Source: CAYPKW01 sp964411425
Lineage (GTDB): Bacteria > Pseudomonadota > Alphaproteobacteria > Dongiales > Dongiaceae
Assembly (NCBI GenBank): GCA_964411425.1
Contig: CAYPKW010000080.1
Location: forward strand, 1 to 10,793
Length of the DNA: 10,793 nucleotides
Direction: 5' to 3'
Positions 1-6,823 of this stretch are shown in pieces. Numbering within the stretch: position 1 is the first letter of the stretch; each line of letters begins with the position of its first letter. The notes beneath the pieces were generated by a model that worked only from the letters and a program-made list of their open reading frames with translations, was not told the origin of the DNA and did no database searches. The position numbers and the translations under genes are program-made.

Positions 1-1452
1 CTTGACCAGACCAATCCCTTGCTCCTGAATCCCAACTTCTGGGATCGGCTCTAAGCCCTTCACCGCCTCCGGTATGGTCAGGGTCTGACCTTGCGTTGGG
101 GCTACGCCTTCGACGATGAAACGCTGAAAGAAAGCGCTCGTTGGATCGGCATTCAAGGCCTTGACCAGCGTAGACGCTAGCGCAACCACACGCTCACGTG
201 CGTCAGGAGATCCCCATTTCAGATCCGCTTGCAGTGCAATGAGGATGCTCTTCGCTACGCTCTTCTGCTCATGGTTGATGGTTATGAACAGATCTGCCTC
301 GGTCGCGGTGTCCATCCTTTCAAATCCGACGACAAACAATGTATGAGTTGTCCGTTGCTCCGGTAGGTACGAATATCCGTATAGTCTGTGTTGTCCGTCG
401 ATGATCCAGGTAGACTTATATTTGTTTGGAAGATATAGCCATCCGAACTTAATGTGCTCATCCATGTTGTCCTTACTGGCAATCAGGTCAAATCTACAAG
501 GTTCAACGAAATTCAGGAGGATGTTGGTTGGAAAATAACCTCCCGTCTTAAGAAACCTGTTGATTGCCTTGAGTCGGCCTCGACTGATCATTCTTTGATA
601 CGCCGGGCGGCCATCGGGGTGATTAAGCGCTAGATGATTCACGAAGGATATCTTCAGTAAATGCTCTGGCGAGGTCACAAAGGAGTAGAAGGTGTGTTTT
701 CCTAGCTTGCCCCTGGCTGCCGGCACAACGATGTTGGAAAGACCAGGAATTTTTTGACCTTCAAGGAAGTGACCGATAAACTGAAAACGCCCTGCTGGCC
801 CGATGTGTTTGATGAACGCGTCGAAATAATTGAACTCGTTCTCTGTCACGATGTTGATATGAATGGCCGCGGCGCGGTCGACGTCAGGTTCGGACCATAT
901 GATGTTCTCAGTGAAGTATATCCATACGATCTTTGGTTTGAAGTCAGCGCCATAGAATCGCCGGACGGCCTTCGCCAGTGGCCCTTGCAGCGACTCTGTC
1001 TCGTGGAGGTCCTTTTGGAGGCTTCGTTTGCCGCGACTTTCTCGTGCCTTGCACTCCGCGATTATGACAGTGTCGTTATCCTTGGCAAAAGCATCTACCT
1101 GTTTGCGCCACGTGCCGCCGTCGGCGCGTTCGTATGTGACGGTAAATCTCGGGCCGCCGAGCTCCGGATATCCCATTCGGTGGAGCAAGCACCAAACTCT
1201 GTCTTCCAGGCTGGCATCGTGCAACTTATCGCGTCGAACACGAACCACTCGGCGCCCACGGCGGTGAACGATCCACCCCTTTGATACGTATGACAGTTCA
1301 TCGGCAGGGTGAATACTTTCGAAAACGTACGGCGTACGACGTCTACGGAATTCGGTTTGCAGCGCCGCGTTCGTGCGCAACAGGGGTCGGAGCGGTTCGC
1401 TATCGTTAGAGGCACCGTCAACCGACTTGGGAGACAGTCTTGGCCTTGGCAT
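1..1452 (-). CDS. PD-(D/E)XK nuclease - DGQHR domain fusion protein (partial, C-terminus beyond left edge)
   Basis: An open frame reads from ATG at 1452 down to base 1 without a stop (484 codons visible), so the C-terminus is missing. Residues about 80-190 look like an Mrr-type PD-(D/E)XK nuclease core: helix acid E83, D120, then E133-C134-K135 (D-X12-ExK) ending a hydrophobic strand. Residues about 240-400 match the DGQHR family, related to DndB of phosphorothioate systems: VPAARGKLG at 242-250, AYQRM at 284-288, GGYFP at 304-308, the signature DGQHR at 352-356 and INHEQKSV at 392-399. The start is well supported: an in-frame TGA directly precedes the ATG and GGAGGT lies 9 nt upstream. Base composition is clearly less GC-rich than recA and everything to its right, suggesting transfer. 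The family is tied to DNA modification and phage defence; nuclease activity and any role here are inferred. It could be a regulator, as DndB is, rather than an effector. Confidence 0.85.
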   Translation of the reverse strand, partial: MPRPRLSPKSVDGASNDSEPLRPLLRTNAALQTEFRRRRTPYVFESIHPADELSYVSKGWIVHRRGRRVVRVRRDKLHDASLEDRVWCLLHRMGYPELGGPRFTVTYERADGGTWRKQVDAFAKDNDTVIIAECKARESRGKRSLQKDLHETESLQGPLAKAVRRFYGADFKPKIVWIYFTENIIWSEPDVDRAAAIHINIVTENEFNYFDAFIKHIGPAGRFQFIGHFLEGQKIPGLSNIVVPAARGKLGKHTFYSFVTSPEHLLKISFVNHLALNHPDGRPAYQRMISRGRLKAINRFLKTGGYFPTNILLNFVEPCRFDLIASKDNMDEHIKFGWLYLPNKYKSTWIIDGQHRLYGYSYLPEQRTTHTLFVVGFERMDTATEADLFITINHEQKSVAKSILIALQADLKWGSPDARERVVALASTLVKALNADPTSAFFQRFIVEGVAPTQGQTLTIPEAVKGLEPIPEVGIQEQGIGLVK

Positions 1453-1461
1453 TCAATAACT

Positions 1462-1467
1462 ACCTCC
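1462..1467 (-). promoter_or_regulatory. Strong Shine-Dalgarno (GGAGGT) of the nuclease-DGQHR gene
   Basis: On the minus strand GGAGGT is followed by nine bases (including an in-frame TGA) and then ATG at 1452. It fixes the start of the nuclease-DGQHR gene. Confidence 0.75.
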
Positions 1468-1579
1468 GCTTGGAGTAAGACTGGCACGCCCGGCGGCGAT
1501 CACCACTTGGACCCCAGGCCTGCTGAAAGATCGGATGGCAGCTTGATGGCAGTTTTCCCATGGTGTCAGGATTTACTTG

Positions 1580-1607
1580 ATAATAGCGCACCCTGGCCTG
1601 CGCACAA
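1580..1607 (-). promoter_or_regulatory. Candidate sigma-70 promoter for the nuclease-DGQHR gene
   Basis: On the minus strand TTGTGC (1607-1602) and TATTAT (1585-1580) are separated by 16 bases. This would give a leader of roughly 120 nt before the ATG at 1452. The -10 box is good and AT-rich against a GC-rich surround; the -35 box matches only partly. Found by eye only. Confidence 0.4.
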
Positions 1608-1720
1608 GGTAAAGCAGTGACCGGGTGCATTGGCAGACCCTCCAGCAAGGTCAGCGGGCCTCCGGTATGCAAGGGAGCCGTCCACTGAAAATTGCACCTG
1701 TTTTCTTGGCACAAGACACA

Positions 1721-1750
1721 GGGCGGCCGCGCCCGTCAGGCAGGCCGCCC
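1721..1750 (-). terminator. Possible recA terminator hairpin
   Basis: GGGCGGCC (1721-1728) and GGCCGCCC (1743-1750) form a perfect 8-bp inverted repeat with a 14-nt loop, about 80 nt beyond the recA stop. On the minus strand the stem is followed by TGTGTCTTG, only a partly T-rich tail, so intrinsic termination is uncertain. Confidence 0.35.
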
Positions 1751-1831
1751 CGGAGGGCTGCAGGGAGGCGTCGGTGGAACAGCGTAACGGCCGGAAGAGG
1801 CCCCGAGGGGTGGCGCCGAGCAGCGCCGCCC

Positions 1832-2917
1832 TTACTCGCCGGCGGCGGGGCCCTCCTCGGCGGGGCCGCGGTCCATGAGCGCGCCGCCGACGAGGCCCGC
1901 GTTCTGGCGGATCGCCCGCTCGATCGCCTCGGCGATGGCGGGGTTCTCCTTGAGGAACTGCTTGGCGCTCTCGCGGCCCTGGCCGATGCGCTGGCCGGCG
2001 TGGGAGAACCAGGCGCCGGACTTCTCGACCACGCCCGCGGTCACGCCCAGGTCGATGAGCTCGCCCGACTTGGAGATGCCCTCGCCGTACATGATGTCGA
2101 ACTCGACCGCGCGGAACGGCGGCGCCAGCTTGTTCTTCACCACCTTGACCCGGGTCTGGCTGCCCACCACCGTGTCGCGATCCTTGATCGAGCCGATGCG
2201 GCGGATGTCGAGCCTGACCGAGGCGTAGAACTTAAGCGCGTTGCCGCCGCTGGTGGTCTCCGGATTGCCGAACATGACGCCGATCTTCATGCGAATCTGG
2301 TTGATGAAGACCACCATGCAGCGCGAGCGCGCGATCGACGAGGTGAGTTTCCGCAACGCCTGGCTCATGAGGCGCGCCTGCAGCCCGACGTGGGTATCCC
2401 CCATCTCGCCCTCGAGCTCGGCGCGCGGCACCAGGGCCGCCACGCTGTCGATGACCAGCACGTCGATCGCGCCCGAGCGCACCAGCGTGTCGGCGATCTC
2501 GAGCGCCTGCTCGCCGGTGTCGGGCTGCGAGATCAGCAGCTCCTCCAGGTTGACGCCGAGCTTGGCGGCGTACGAGGGGTCGAGCGCGTGCTCGGCGTCG
2601 ACGAAGGCGCAGGTGCCGTCCCGCTTCTGGGCCTCGGCGATCACGTGGAGCGCGAGAGTCGTTTTGCCCGAGCTCTCCGGCCCGTAGATCTCGACCACCC
2701 GGCCGCGCGGCAGCCCGCCGATGCCGAGCGCGATGTCGAGGCCGAGCGAACCGGTCGAGACCACCTCGGTCGCGACCACGCTCTCGCGCTGGCCCAGACG
2801 CATGATGGAGCCCTTGCCGAAGGCCCGCTCGATCTGGCCGAGCGCCGCTTCGAGCGCCTTTCCCTTGTCGATCATGTCCTTGTCGATGAGACGCAACGTG
2901 GCAGTGGCAGTGGCCAT
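1832..2917 (-). CDS. recA: Recombinase RecA
   Basis: The 361-residue product is the DNA strand-exchange ATPase that drives homologous recombination and stimulates LexA autocleavage in the SOS response; it acts in the cytoplasm on single-stranded DNA. Length is normal for alphaproteobacteria. Visible motifs: the N-terminal polymerisation helix (about 17-40, with AFGKGSIMRLG), Walker A GPESSGKT at 79-86, FVDAEHALDP at 105-114, Walker B LVIDSVAAL at 154-162, the L2-region motif FINQIRMKIG at 204-213, and KVVKNK at 258-263. The C-terminal tail is acidic (EEGPAAGE). I chose ATG 2917 (MATATAT...) rather than the in-frame ATG at 2965: AGAAGGG lies 8 nt upstream of 2917, and the extra 16 residues are unlike the family. 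A LexA operator lies upstream at 3001-3015. alaS, often next to recA in this class, is not the following gene. Confidence 0.98.
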   Translation of the reverse strand: MATATATLRLIDKDMIDKGKALEAALGQIERAFGKGSIMRLGQRESVVATEVVSTGSLGLDIALGIGGLPRGRVVEIYGPESSGKTTLALHVIAEAQKRDGTCAFVDAEHALDPSYAAKLGVNLEELLISQPDTGEQALEIADTLVRSGAIDVLVIDSVAALVPRAELEGEMGDTHVGLQARLMSQALRKLTSSIARSRCMVVFINQIRMKIGVMFGNPETTSGGNALKFYASVRLDIRRIGSIKDRDTVVGSQTRVKVVKNKLAPPFRAVEFDIMYGEGISKSGELIDLGVTAGVVEKSGAWFSHAGQRIGQGRESAKQFLKENPAIAEAIERAIRQNAGLVGGALMDRGPAEEGPAAGE

Positions 2918-2965
2918 GGCGATCACCCTTCTTACTTCCTGCGGCGCGTGCCGCGCAACGCGCAT

Positions 2966-3030
2966 ACTGTACGCTTTTTGTTCCAGGGCACAAGCAAAAA
3001 GATCAAAACGGGAACACTAAGCAATTTCAA
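2966..3030 (-). promoter_or_regulatory. recA promoter region (two candidates)
   Basis: Two candidate sigma-70 promoters read toward recA. The first is TTGAAA (3030-3025), 17 bases, then TTTGAT (3007-3002), whose spacer and -10 are covered by the LexA box. The second is TTGTGC (2993-2988), 16 bases, then TACAGT (2971-2966), lying just downstream of the box. Which one is used cannot be decided from sequence. Confidence 0.45.
3001..3015 (-). promoter_or_regulatory. LexA (SOS) box upstream of recA
   Basis: On the minus strand the site reads GTTC-CCGTTTT-GATC. It matches the alphaproteobacterial LexA operator GTTC-N7-GTTC, in the GTTC-N7-GATC form described for Rhodobacter. It lies about 85 bp upstream of the recA start, within the promoter region, as expected for a LexA-controlled recA. 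The site is seen directly; its function is inferred from family knowledge. Confidence 0.75.
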
Positions 3031-3044
3031 CATATTACAAAACA

Positions 3045-3237
3045 AGCGGTCAGCTTTCAGCCTTCGGCTATCGGCTATCAGCGAACAGCTGACGGCTGAC
3101 GGCTGACGGCTGNNNNNNNNNNNNNNNNNNNNNNNNNNNNNNNNNNNNNNNNNNNNNNNNNNNNNNNNNNNNNNNNNNNNNNNNNNNNNNNNNNNNNNNN
3201 NNNNNNNNNNNNGCTGACGGCTGACGGCTGACGGCTG
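3045..3237. repeat. Degenerate heptanucleotide tandem array, interrupted by assembly gap
   Basis: Left of the gap, consecutive 7-mers run from 3045: AGCGGTC, AGCTTTC, AGCCTTC, GGCTATC (twice), AGCGAAC, AGCTGAC, then GGCTGAC copies. Right of the gap, GGCTGAC copies continue to 3237. The rough consensus is RGCTRAC. Units are nearly identical at the gap and diverge with distance on the left. The array sits between the cckA 3' end and the recA promoter. Its true copy number is unknown because of the gap. Confidence 0.9.
3113..3212. other. Assembly gap of exactly 100 N
   Basis: One hundred consecutive N bases, a conventional placeholder length, sit inside the heptamer array. The real length is unknown; repeat collapse is the likely cause. 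Confidence 0.98.
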
Positions 3238-3246
3238 CCCCTTCCG

Positions 3247-5712
3247 CTACGCCTCGCCCTCGCGCATCACTTCCTTAACCTTGCCGGCGAGCTGCTTCAG
3301 GCTGAAGGGCTTGGGCAGGAAATGGATTTCGGCGTTCTCGTCGACCCGGCGGCGGAACTCGTCCTCGGCGTAGCCCGAGATGAAGATCACCTTCATGTCG
3401 GGGCGCAGGCCGCGGATCTTGCGGATCAGCGTCGGCCCGTCCATGCGCGGCATCACCACGTCGGTGATCATGAGGTCGATGTCGCCCTTGTGCGAGCCGA
3501 TGATTTCAAGCGCCGCCTCGCCCGAGCGCGCCTCCAGCACGTTGTAGCCCTTGTTGCGCAGCGCGCGGGCGCCGAACAGCCTGACCGCGTCCTCGTCCTC
3601 GACCAAGAGCACGGTGCCGATGCCGGTGAGGTCGCGCCCGATGCTGCCCTCGAGGTCGCCGCGCTGCGCCTCGGCGCCGGCCGCGGCCGCATGGCGCGGC
3701 AGATAGATGGTGAAGCGGGCGCCGGCGCCGGGCCTGCTGTCGACGAAGATGAAGCCGCCGGTCTGCTTGACGATGCCGTAGACGGTGGCGAGCCCGAGGC
3801 CGGTGCCCGAGCCCACCTCCTTGGTCGAGAAGAAGGGATCGAAGATGCGATCGATGACGTCGGGCGCGATGCCGGTACCGGTGTCGATCACCTCGACCAA
3901 CGCGTAGTCGCCGGGCGGCATGATCTTCGCGTGCGGGCCGGCCGGCCCGACCGAAGCATTGCTGGTGCGCAAGCTGAGCCGCCCACCGTTCGGCATGGCG
4001 TCGCGCGCGTTCACCGCCAGGTTGATGATCACCTGCTCGAGCTGGCCGTGATCGACGCGCACCGGATAGAGATCGCGGCCGTGCACCATCTCCAGCTCGA
4101 TGTTCTCGCCGATCAGCCGGCGCAACAGATGCGACAGCTCGGCCAGCACGTCGGTGACGATCAGCACGCGCGGCTGCAGTGTCTGCTGGCGCGAGAACGC
4201 CAATAGCTGGCGCACCAGGCTGGCGGCGCGGTTCGCGTTCTGCTTGATCTGCATGATGTCGGCGAACGACTGGTCGCCGGCGCGGTGGCGCAGCAGCAGG
4301 AGATCGCAGAAGCCGATCATGGCGGTCAGCAGGTTGTTGAAGTCATGGGCAATGCCGCCGGCGAGCTGGCCGACCGCCTGCATCTTCTGCGACTGCGCGA
4401 ACTGGGTCTCGAGGCGGCGCTGCTCGGTGATGTCGACGAAATAGGCGATCAGCCCGCCCGCGCGGCCGGCCGCCTCGCCACTAGAGGCGAACAGCGTCGC
4501 CGACCGCTCGCCGCCGCCGGCGAAGCGCAGGTGGAAGGGCCGGCCGCGCTCGCGCCCGGCCAACAGCAGATCGAGCCGCCCGCCGAGCTCGCCGCGGTCC
4601 TCGGCGCGCACCAGCTCGACGAGCGGGCGCCCCACGCAACCTTGGCCGTCCGCCGCCATGTGCCGCAGCGCCGCGTTGCAGGCCTCGATGCGGCCCTCGC
4701 GGTCGAGCAGCGCCACGCCGAGCGGCGCCTCGTCCAGCAGGTAAGGCAGCCGCGGGCCGTCCGGCGCGATCGTCATGGCGGCGTCGCGGCCGAGACTGTA
4801 GACCACCGAGCGGGTGAAGAGGCCGGCGCCTTCAGGCACCACCCGCTGACGAATGAAGGCGTCGATCGGCCCGCCATCGGCGCCGCGCAGCGCCACCCGC
4901 CCCCCTTCGGCGTCCTTGCCGTCGGCGAACGGCACATGGGCCGGGGTATCGGCGGGCAGCGGCACGGCCAGCACCTGATGCAGCCGCACTCCGTCCGCGA
5001 CGAGGCGGGCGGGCTCGGCGCCGATCCAAGCGGCGAACACCGCGTTGACGAAGGCGAACCGGCCCTCGCCATCCACCGAATAGAGGCCGACCGGCACCTC
5101 TTCCAGCATGCCGACGAGCCGTTCCCGGCGCTGGCTGGCCTCGGCCTCGGCGCGCTTCTGCTCCGTTACGTCCGCGACGCTCCACAGAACACAGCCCCGG
5201 CGCGCCGGTAGCGGCTGGGTCGCGACCTCGACGTATTCGAGCGGCCCGCCCGGGGAACGCAGCGTGAGTTCGCCGCGGCTCGGCCGGCCGGCGGCGGCCG
5301 CGCCGGCGAGGTCGCGCAGGACCGCGCCGTCGCTGGCGCCGTCGATGAGGCCGGCGAGAACGTTCGGTAACGGTACGGCGCCGGCGTCGAATTTGCGGCG
5401 GCAGGTGGCGTTGCTGAAGACGACATTGCCATGCGGCCCCAGCAGTTGGTGCGCGTCGGCCATGGCGTCGAGGCCGCCCGCGTAGACCGCCCGCTCGCGG
5501 CTGCGCACCCGGAGGTCGATCAAGCGCCCGACCGCGGCGCCGAACAGACAGAGCGCGGCGGCGAAGGTGGCCCAGAACCCCCACGGCATGGGCTGGTCGA
5601 GAGCGGCCCAGGCGGGTACCGGCGTAAGGGCAAGGACGAGGAGCGACGCGTACCGGCCGACCGCCCGCGTCCGGCGCCGCTGTCGCCCTCTGCTCGTCCC
5701 TCGATCCCTCAT
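3247..5712 (-). CDS. cckA: Cell-cycle hybrid histidine kinase CckA
   Basis: The 821-residue product is the membrane hybrid kinase that, in alphaproteobacteria, phosphorylates the response regulator CtrA through the phosphotransferase ChpT. Two N-terminal hydrophobic segments (about 21-38 and 44-63) are followed by PAS-like sensory regions (about 75-185, 200-310 and 325-430; the last ends in the typical VDITEQRR). The HisKA domain has GGIAHDFNNLL with phospho-acceptor H456. The HATPase domain has an N-box near N564-N568 (NLAVNARDAM), DTGTG at 610-614 and GTGLGL at 636-641. The C-terminal receiver has acidic E705-D706-E707, phospho-acceptor D751 (ITDVVMPRMDGP) and K801 (LPKPF). The segment from MQAVGQL to QQTLQP is strongly CckA-like. 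The ATG overlaps the flhB stop as ATGA, with GGAGG just upstream, indicating co-transcription and translational coupling with flhB. All catalytic residues appear intact. Confidence 0.95.
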   Translation of the reverse strand: MRDRGTSRGRQRRRTRAVGRYASLLVLALTPVPAWAALDQPMPWGFWATFAAALCLFGAAVGRLIDLRVRSRERAVYAGGLDAMADAHQLLGPHGNVVFSNATCRRKFDAGAVPLPNVLAGLIDGASDGAVLRDLAGAAAAGRPSRGELTLRSPGGPLEYVEVATQPLPARRGCVLWSVADVTEQKRAEAEASQRRERLVGMLEEVPVGLYSVDGEGRFAFVNAVFAAWIGAEPARLVADGVRLHQVLAVPLPADTPAHVPFADGKDAEGGRVALRGADGGPIDAFIRQRVVPEGAGLFTRSVVYSLGRDAAMTIAPDGPRLPYLLDEAPLGVALLDREGRIEACNAALRHMAADGQGCVGRPLVELVRAEDRGELGGRLDLLLAGRERGRPFHLRFAGGGERSATLFASSGEAAGRAGGLIAYFVDITEQRRLETQFAQSQKMQAVGQLAGGIAHDFNNLLTAMIGFCDLLLLRHRAGDQSFADIMQIKQNANRAASLVRQLLAFSRQQTLQPRVLIVTDVLAELSHLLRRLIGENIELEMVHGRDLYPVRVDHGQLEQVIINLAVNARDAMPNGGRLSLRTSNASVGPAGPHAKIMPPGDYALVEVIDTGTGIAPDVIDRIFDPFFSTKEVGSGTGLGLATVYGIVKQTGGFIFVDSRPGAGARFTIYLPRHAAAAGAEAQRGDLEGSIGRDLTGIGTVLLVEDEDAVRLFGARALRNKGYNVLEARSGEAALEIIGSHKGDIDLMITDVVMPRMDGPTLIRKIRGLRPDMKVIFISGYAEDEFRRRVDENAEIHFLPKPFSLKQLAGKVKEVMREGEA

Positions 5713-6451
5713 GCCCCTCCGGATGGCCGAGGCGCGCGTGCCGCGCCGCCCGCCCGGCGCCGCAGCCGCATCACGTATCCGATCACCTCGGCGACAGCCT
5801 TGTAATGCTCCGGGCGAATCTCCTCGTCAAGCTCGACGGCCGCATGGAGCCCCCGGGCAAGCGGCGGGTTCTCCACGATCGGCACGCCATTCTCCAGCGC
5901 CAGCTCGCGGATGCGCCGAGCCATGAGATCGACGCCCTTGGCGACCAATTTGGGGGCCGCCATCGTCGCCTGGTCGTACTTGAGGGCGACGGCGTAATGC
6001 GTCGGGTTGGTGACCACCACATCCGCCCCCGGCACCGCGGCCATCATGCGCCGGCGCGCGACATGCGCATGCGCTTGAGGAACGAGAACTTCTGGTACAG
6101 AAGGTCGAGCGCCGCGACGACGGTCATGACGGCGAGCACGCCGATCAGCAGGCGCAGCGCGAGCGACTGGGCGAGGCGCAAGAGCTGGCCGGTGTCGAGG
6201 AACGCGAGGTTGGCGAGTTGACCCGCCATCGGCCACAGGAGCATGACGGCCACCGTGCCCACCACCGCCAGCTTGATCAAACCCTTGGCGAACTCGCTCA
6301 GCGAGCGCACCGAGAACAGGCGCCGGGCGCCGGAGAGCGGCGAGATCTTGTCGAGCTTCGGCTTGATCAGCTCGGCCGACACGATGAAGCCGTGCTGCAT
6401 GAGGTTGGGCGCGATCGCCGCGGCCAGCGCGATCGCCAGCGGCACGCCGCC
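5709..6451 (-). pseudogene. flhB: flhB remnant: N-terminus missing, internal deletion with frameshift
   Basis: FlhB is the membrane switch protein of the flagellar type III export gate. Two frames hold FlhB-like sequence. The first (about 6451 to 6056) starts near VPLAIALAAA, passes the LIKPKLDKISPLSGARRLFS segment and ends at FLKRMRMSR. The second (about 6056 to 5709) resumes at RRRMMAAVPGADVV, carries the autocleavage motif NPTH (6008-5997), and ends at the ATGA overlap with cckA. Between them about 28 residues of the usual linker (beginning QEVKDE in typical FlhB) are missing and the frame changes. About the first 100 residues, including the conserved N-terminal leader and first membrane helices, are also absent: the sequence switches at about 6450 to fliP on the other strand. 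Either a real pseudogene or an assembly or amplification chimera. Confidence 0.85.
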
Positions 6452-6823
6452 GGCGAGGCGTTCACCCGCTCCATGGCGCCGGTGCGCGGCTTCATGCTCA
6501 CCCAGGTGCGCGAGCAGGACTTGGCGTTATTCATGGACATGGGCAAGGTTGCCGAGGTGCCGACCGCGGCCGAGACGCCGCTCCCGGTGCTGATCCCGGC
6601 CTTCATGATCAGCGAGCTCCGGCGCGCCTTCGAGATCGGGTTCCTCATCTTCGTGCCGTTCCTCATCATCGACATGGTGGTGGCCTCGATCCTAATGTCC
6701 ATGGGCATGATGATGCTGCCGCCGGTGATGATCTCGCTGCCCTTCAAGCTGGTCTTCTTCGTGCTGGTGGACGGCTGCTACTTGGTGGCGGGCAGCCTCG
6801 TCAGGAGCTTCGCGGGCCACTGA
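6452..6823 (+). pseudogene. fliP: fliP 3' fragment (C-terminal half)
   Basis: FliP is a core inner-membrane subunit of the flagellar export gate, usually about 245 residues. Here only the last 123 or so remain, from GEAFTRSMAP through REQDLALF, LPVLIPAFMISEL, and the hydrophobic run with FEIGFLIFVPFLIIDMVVAS and MMMLPPVMISLPFKLVFFVLVDG to the stop at 6821-6823. The remaining sequence is undamaged and highly family-like. The 5' half is lost exactly where the opposite-strand flhB remnant begins, so both genes were broken by one event. An open frame continues upstream to 6218, but that part is antisense flhB. The 3' end overlaps the convergent sulfotransferase gene by 23 bases. Confidence 0.85.

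Larger units (their letters stand above)
1453..1831. other. Intergenic region between the nuclease-DGQHR gene and recA
   Basis: These 379 bases hold no gene I can support. They contain the RBS and candidate promoter of the leftward gene, a short direct repeat (GATGGCAG at 1534-1541 and 1545-1552), and the hairpin at 1721-1750. A small hairpin GGCGC/GCGCC (1812-1827) lies just past the recA stop but has no T-run. Composition shifts here from the high GC of recA to the lower GC of the left-hand gene, so an island boundary probably falls inside this stretch. Small reading frames here have no recognisable family. Confidence 0.6.

Noticed and set aside
754..1284. Plus-strand frame of 176 codons
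   Set aside because: It is antisense to the nuclease domain of the DGQHR gene, whose frame is continuous and motif-rich.
1620..1720. Possible insertion-sequence end (bases around GCAATTTTCAGTGGAC on the minus strand)
   Set aside because: It recalls termini of IS21-like elements, but I see no matching inverted repeat, target duplication or transposase frame. Not supportable without a database search.
2918..2965. N-terminal extension of RecA to ATG 2965
   Set aside because: The extra residues are not RecA-like, the -10 box of one promoter candidate overlaps this start, and ATG 2917 has a good Shine-Dalgarno.
1625..3106. Long plus-strand open frame of 493 codons
   Set aside because: It is antisense to recA, low in complexity with Arg/Ala/Asp/Leu-rich content and no family resemblance. 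RecA on the minus strand is unambiguous.
3045..3237. CRISPR array
   Set aside because: Repeats are contiguous 7-mers with no spacers.
6218..6451. Upstream part of the fliP frame as a real N-terminus
   Set aside because: This stretch is antisense to clear FlhB membrane-domain coding and has no FliP similarity.
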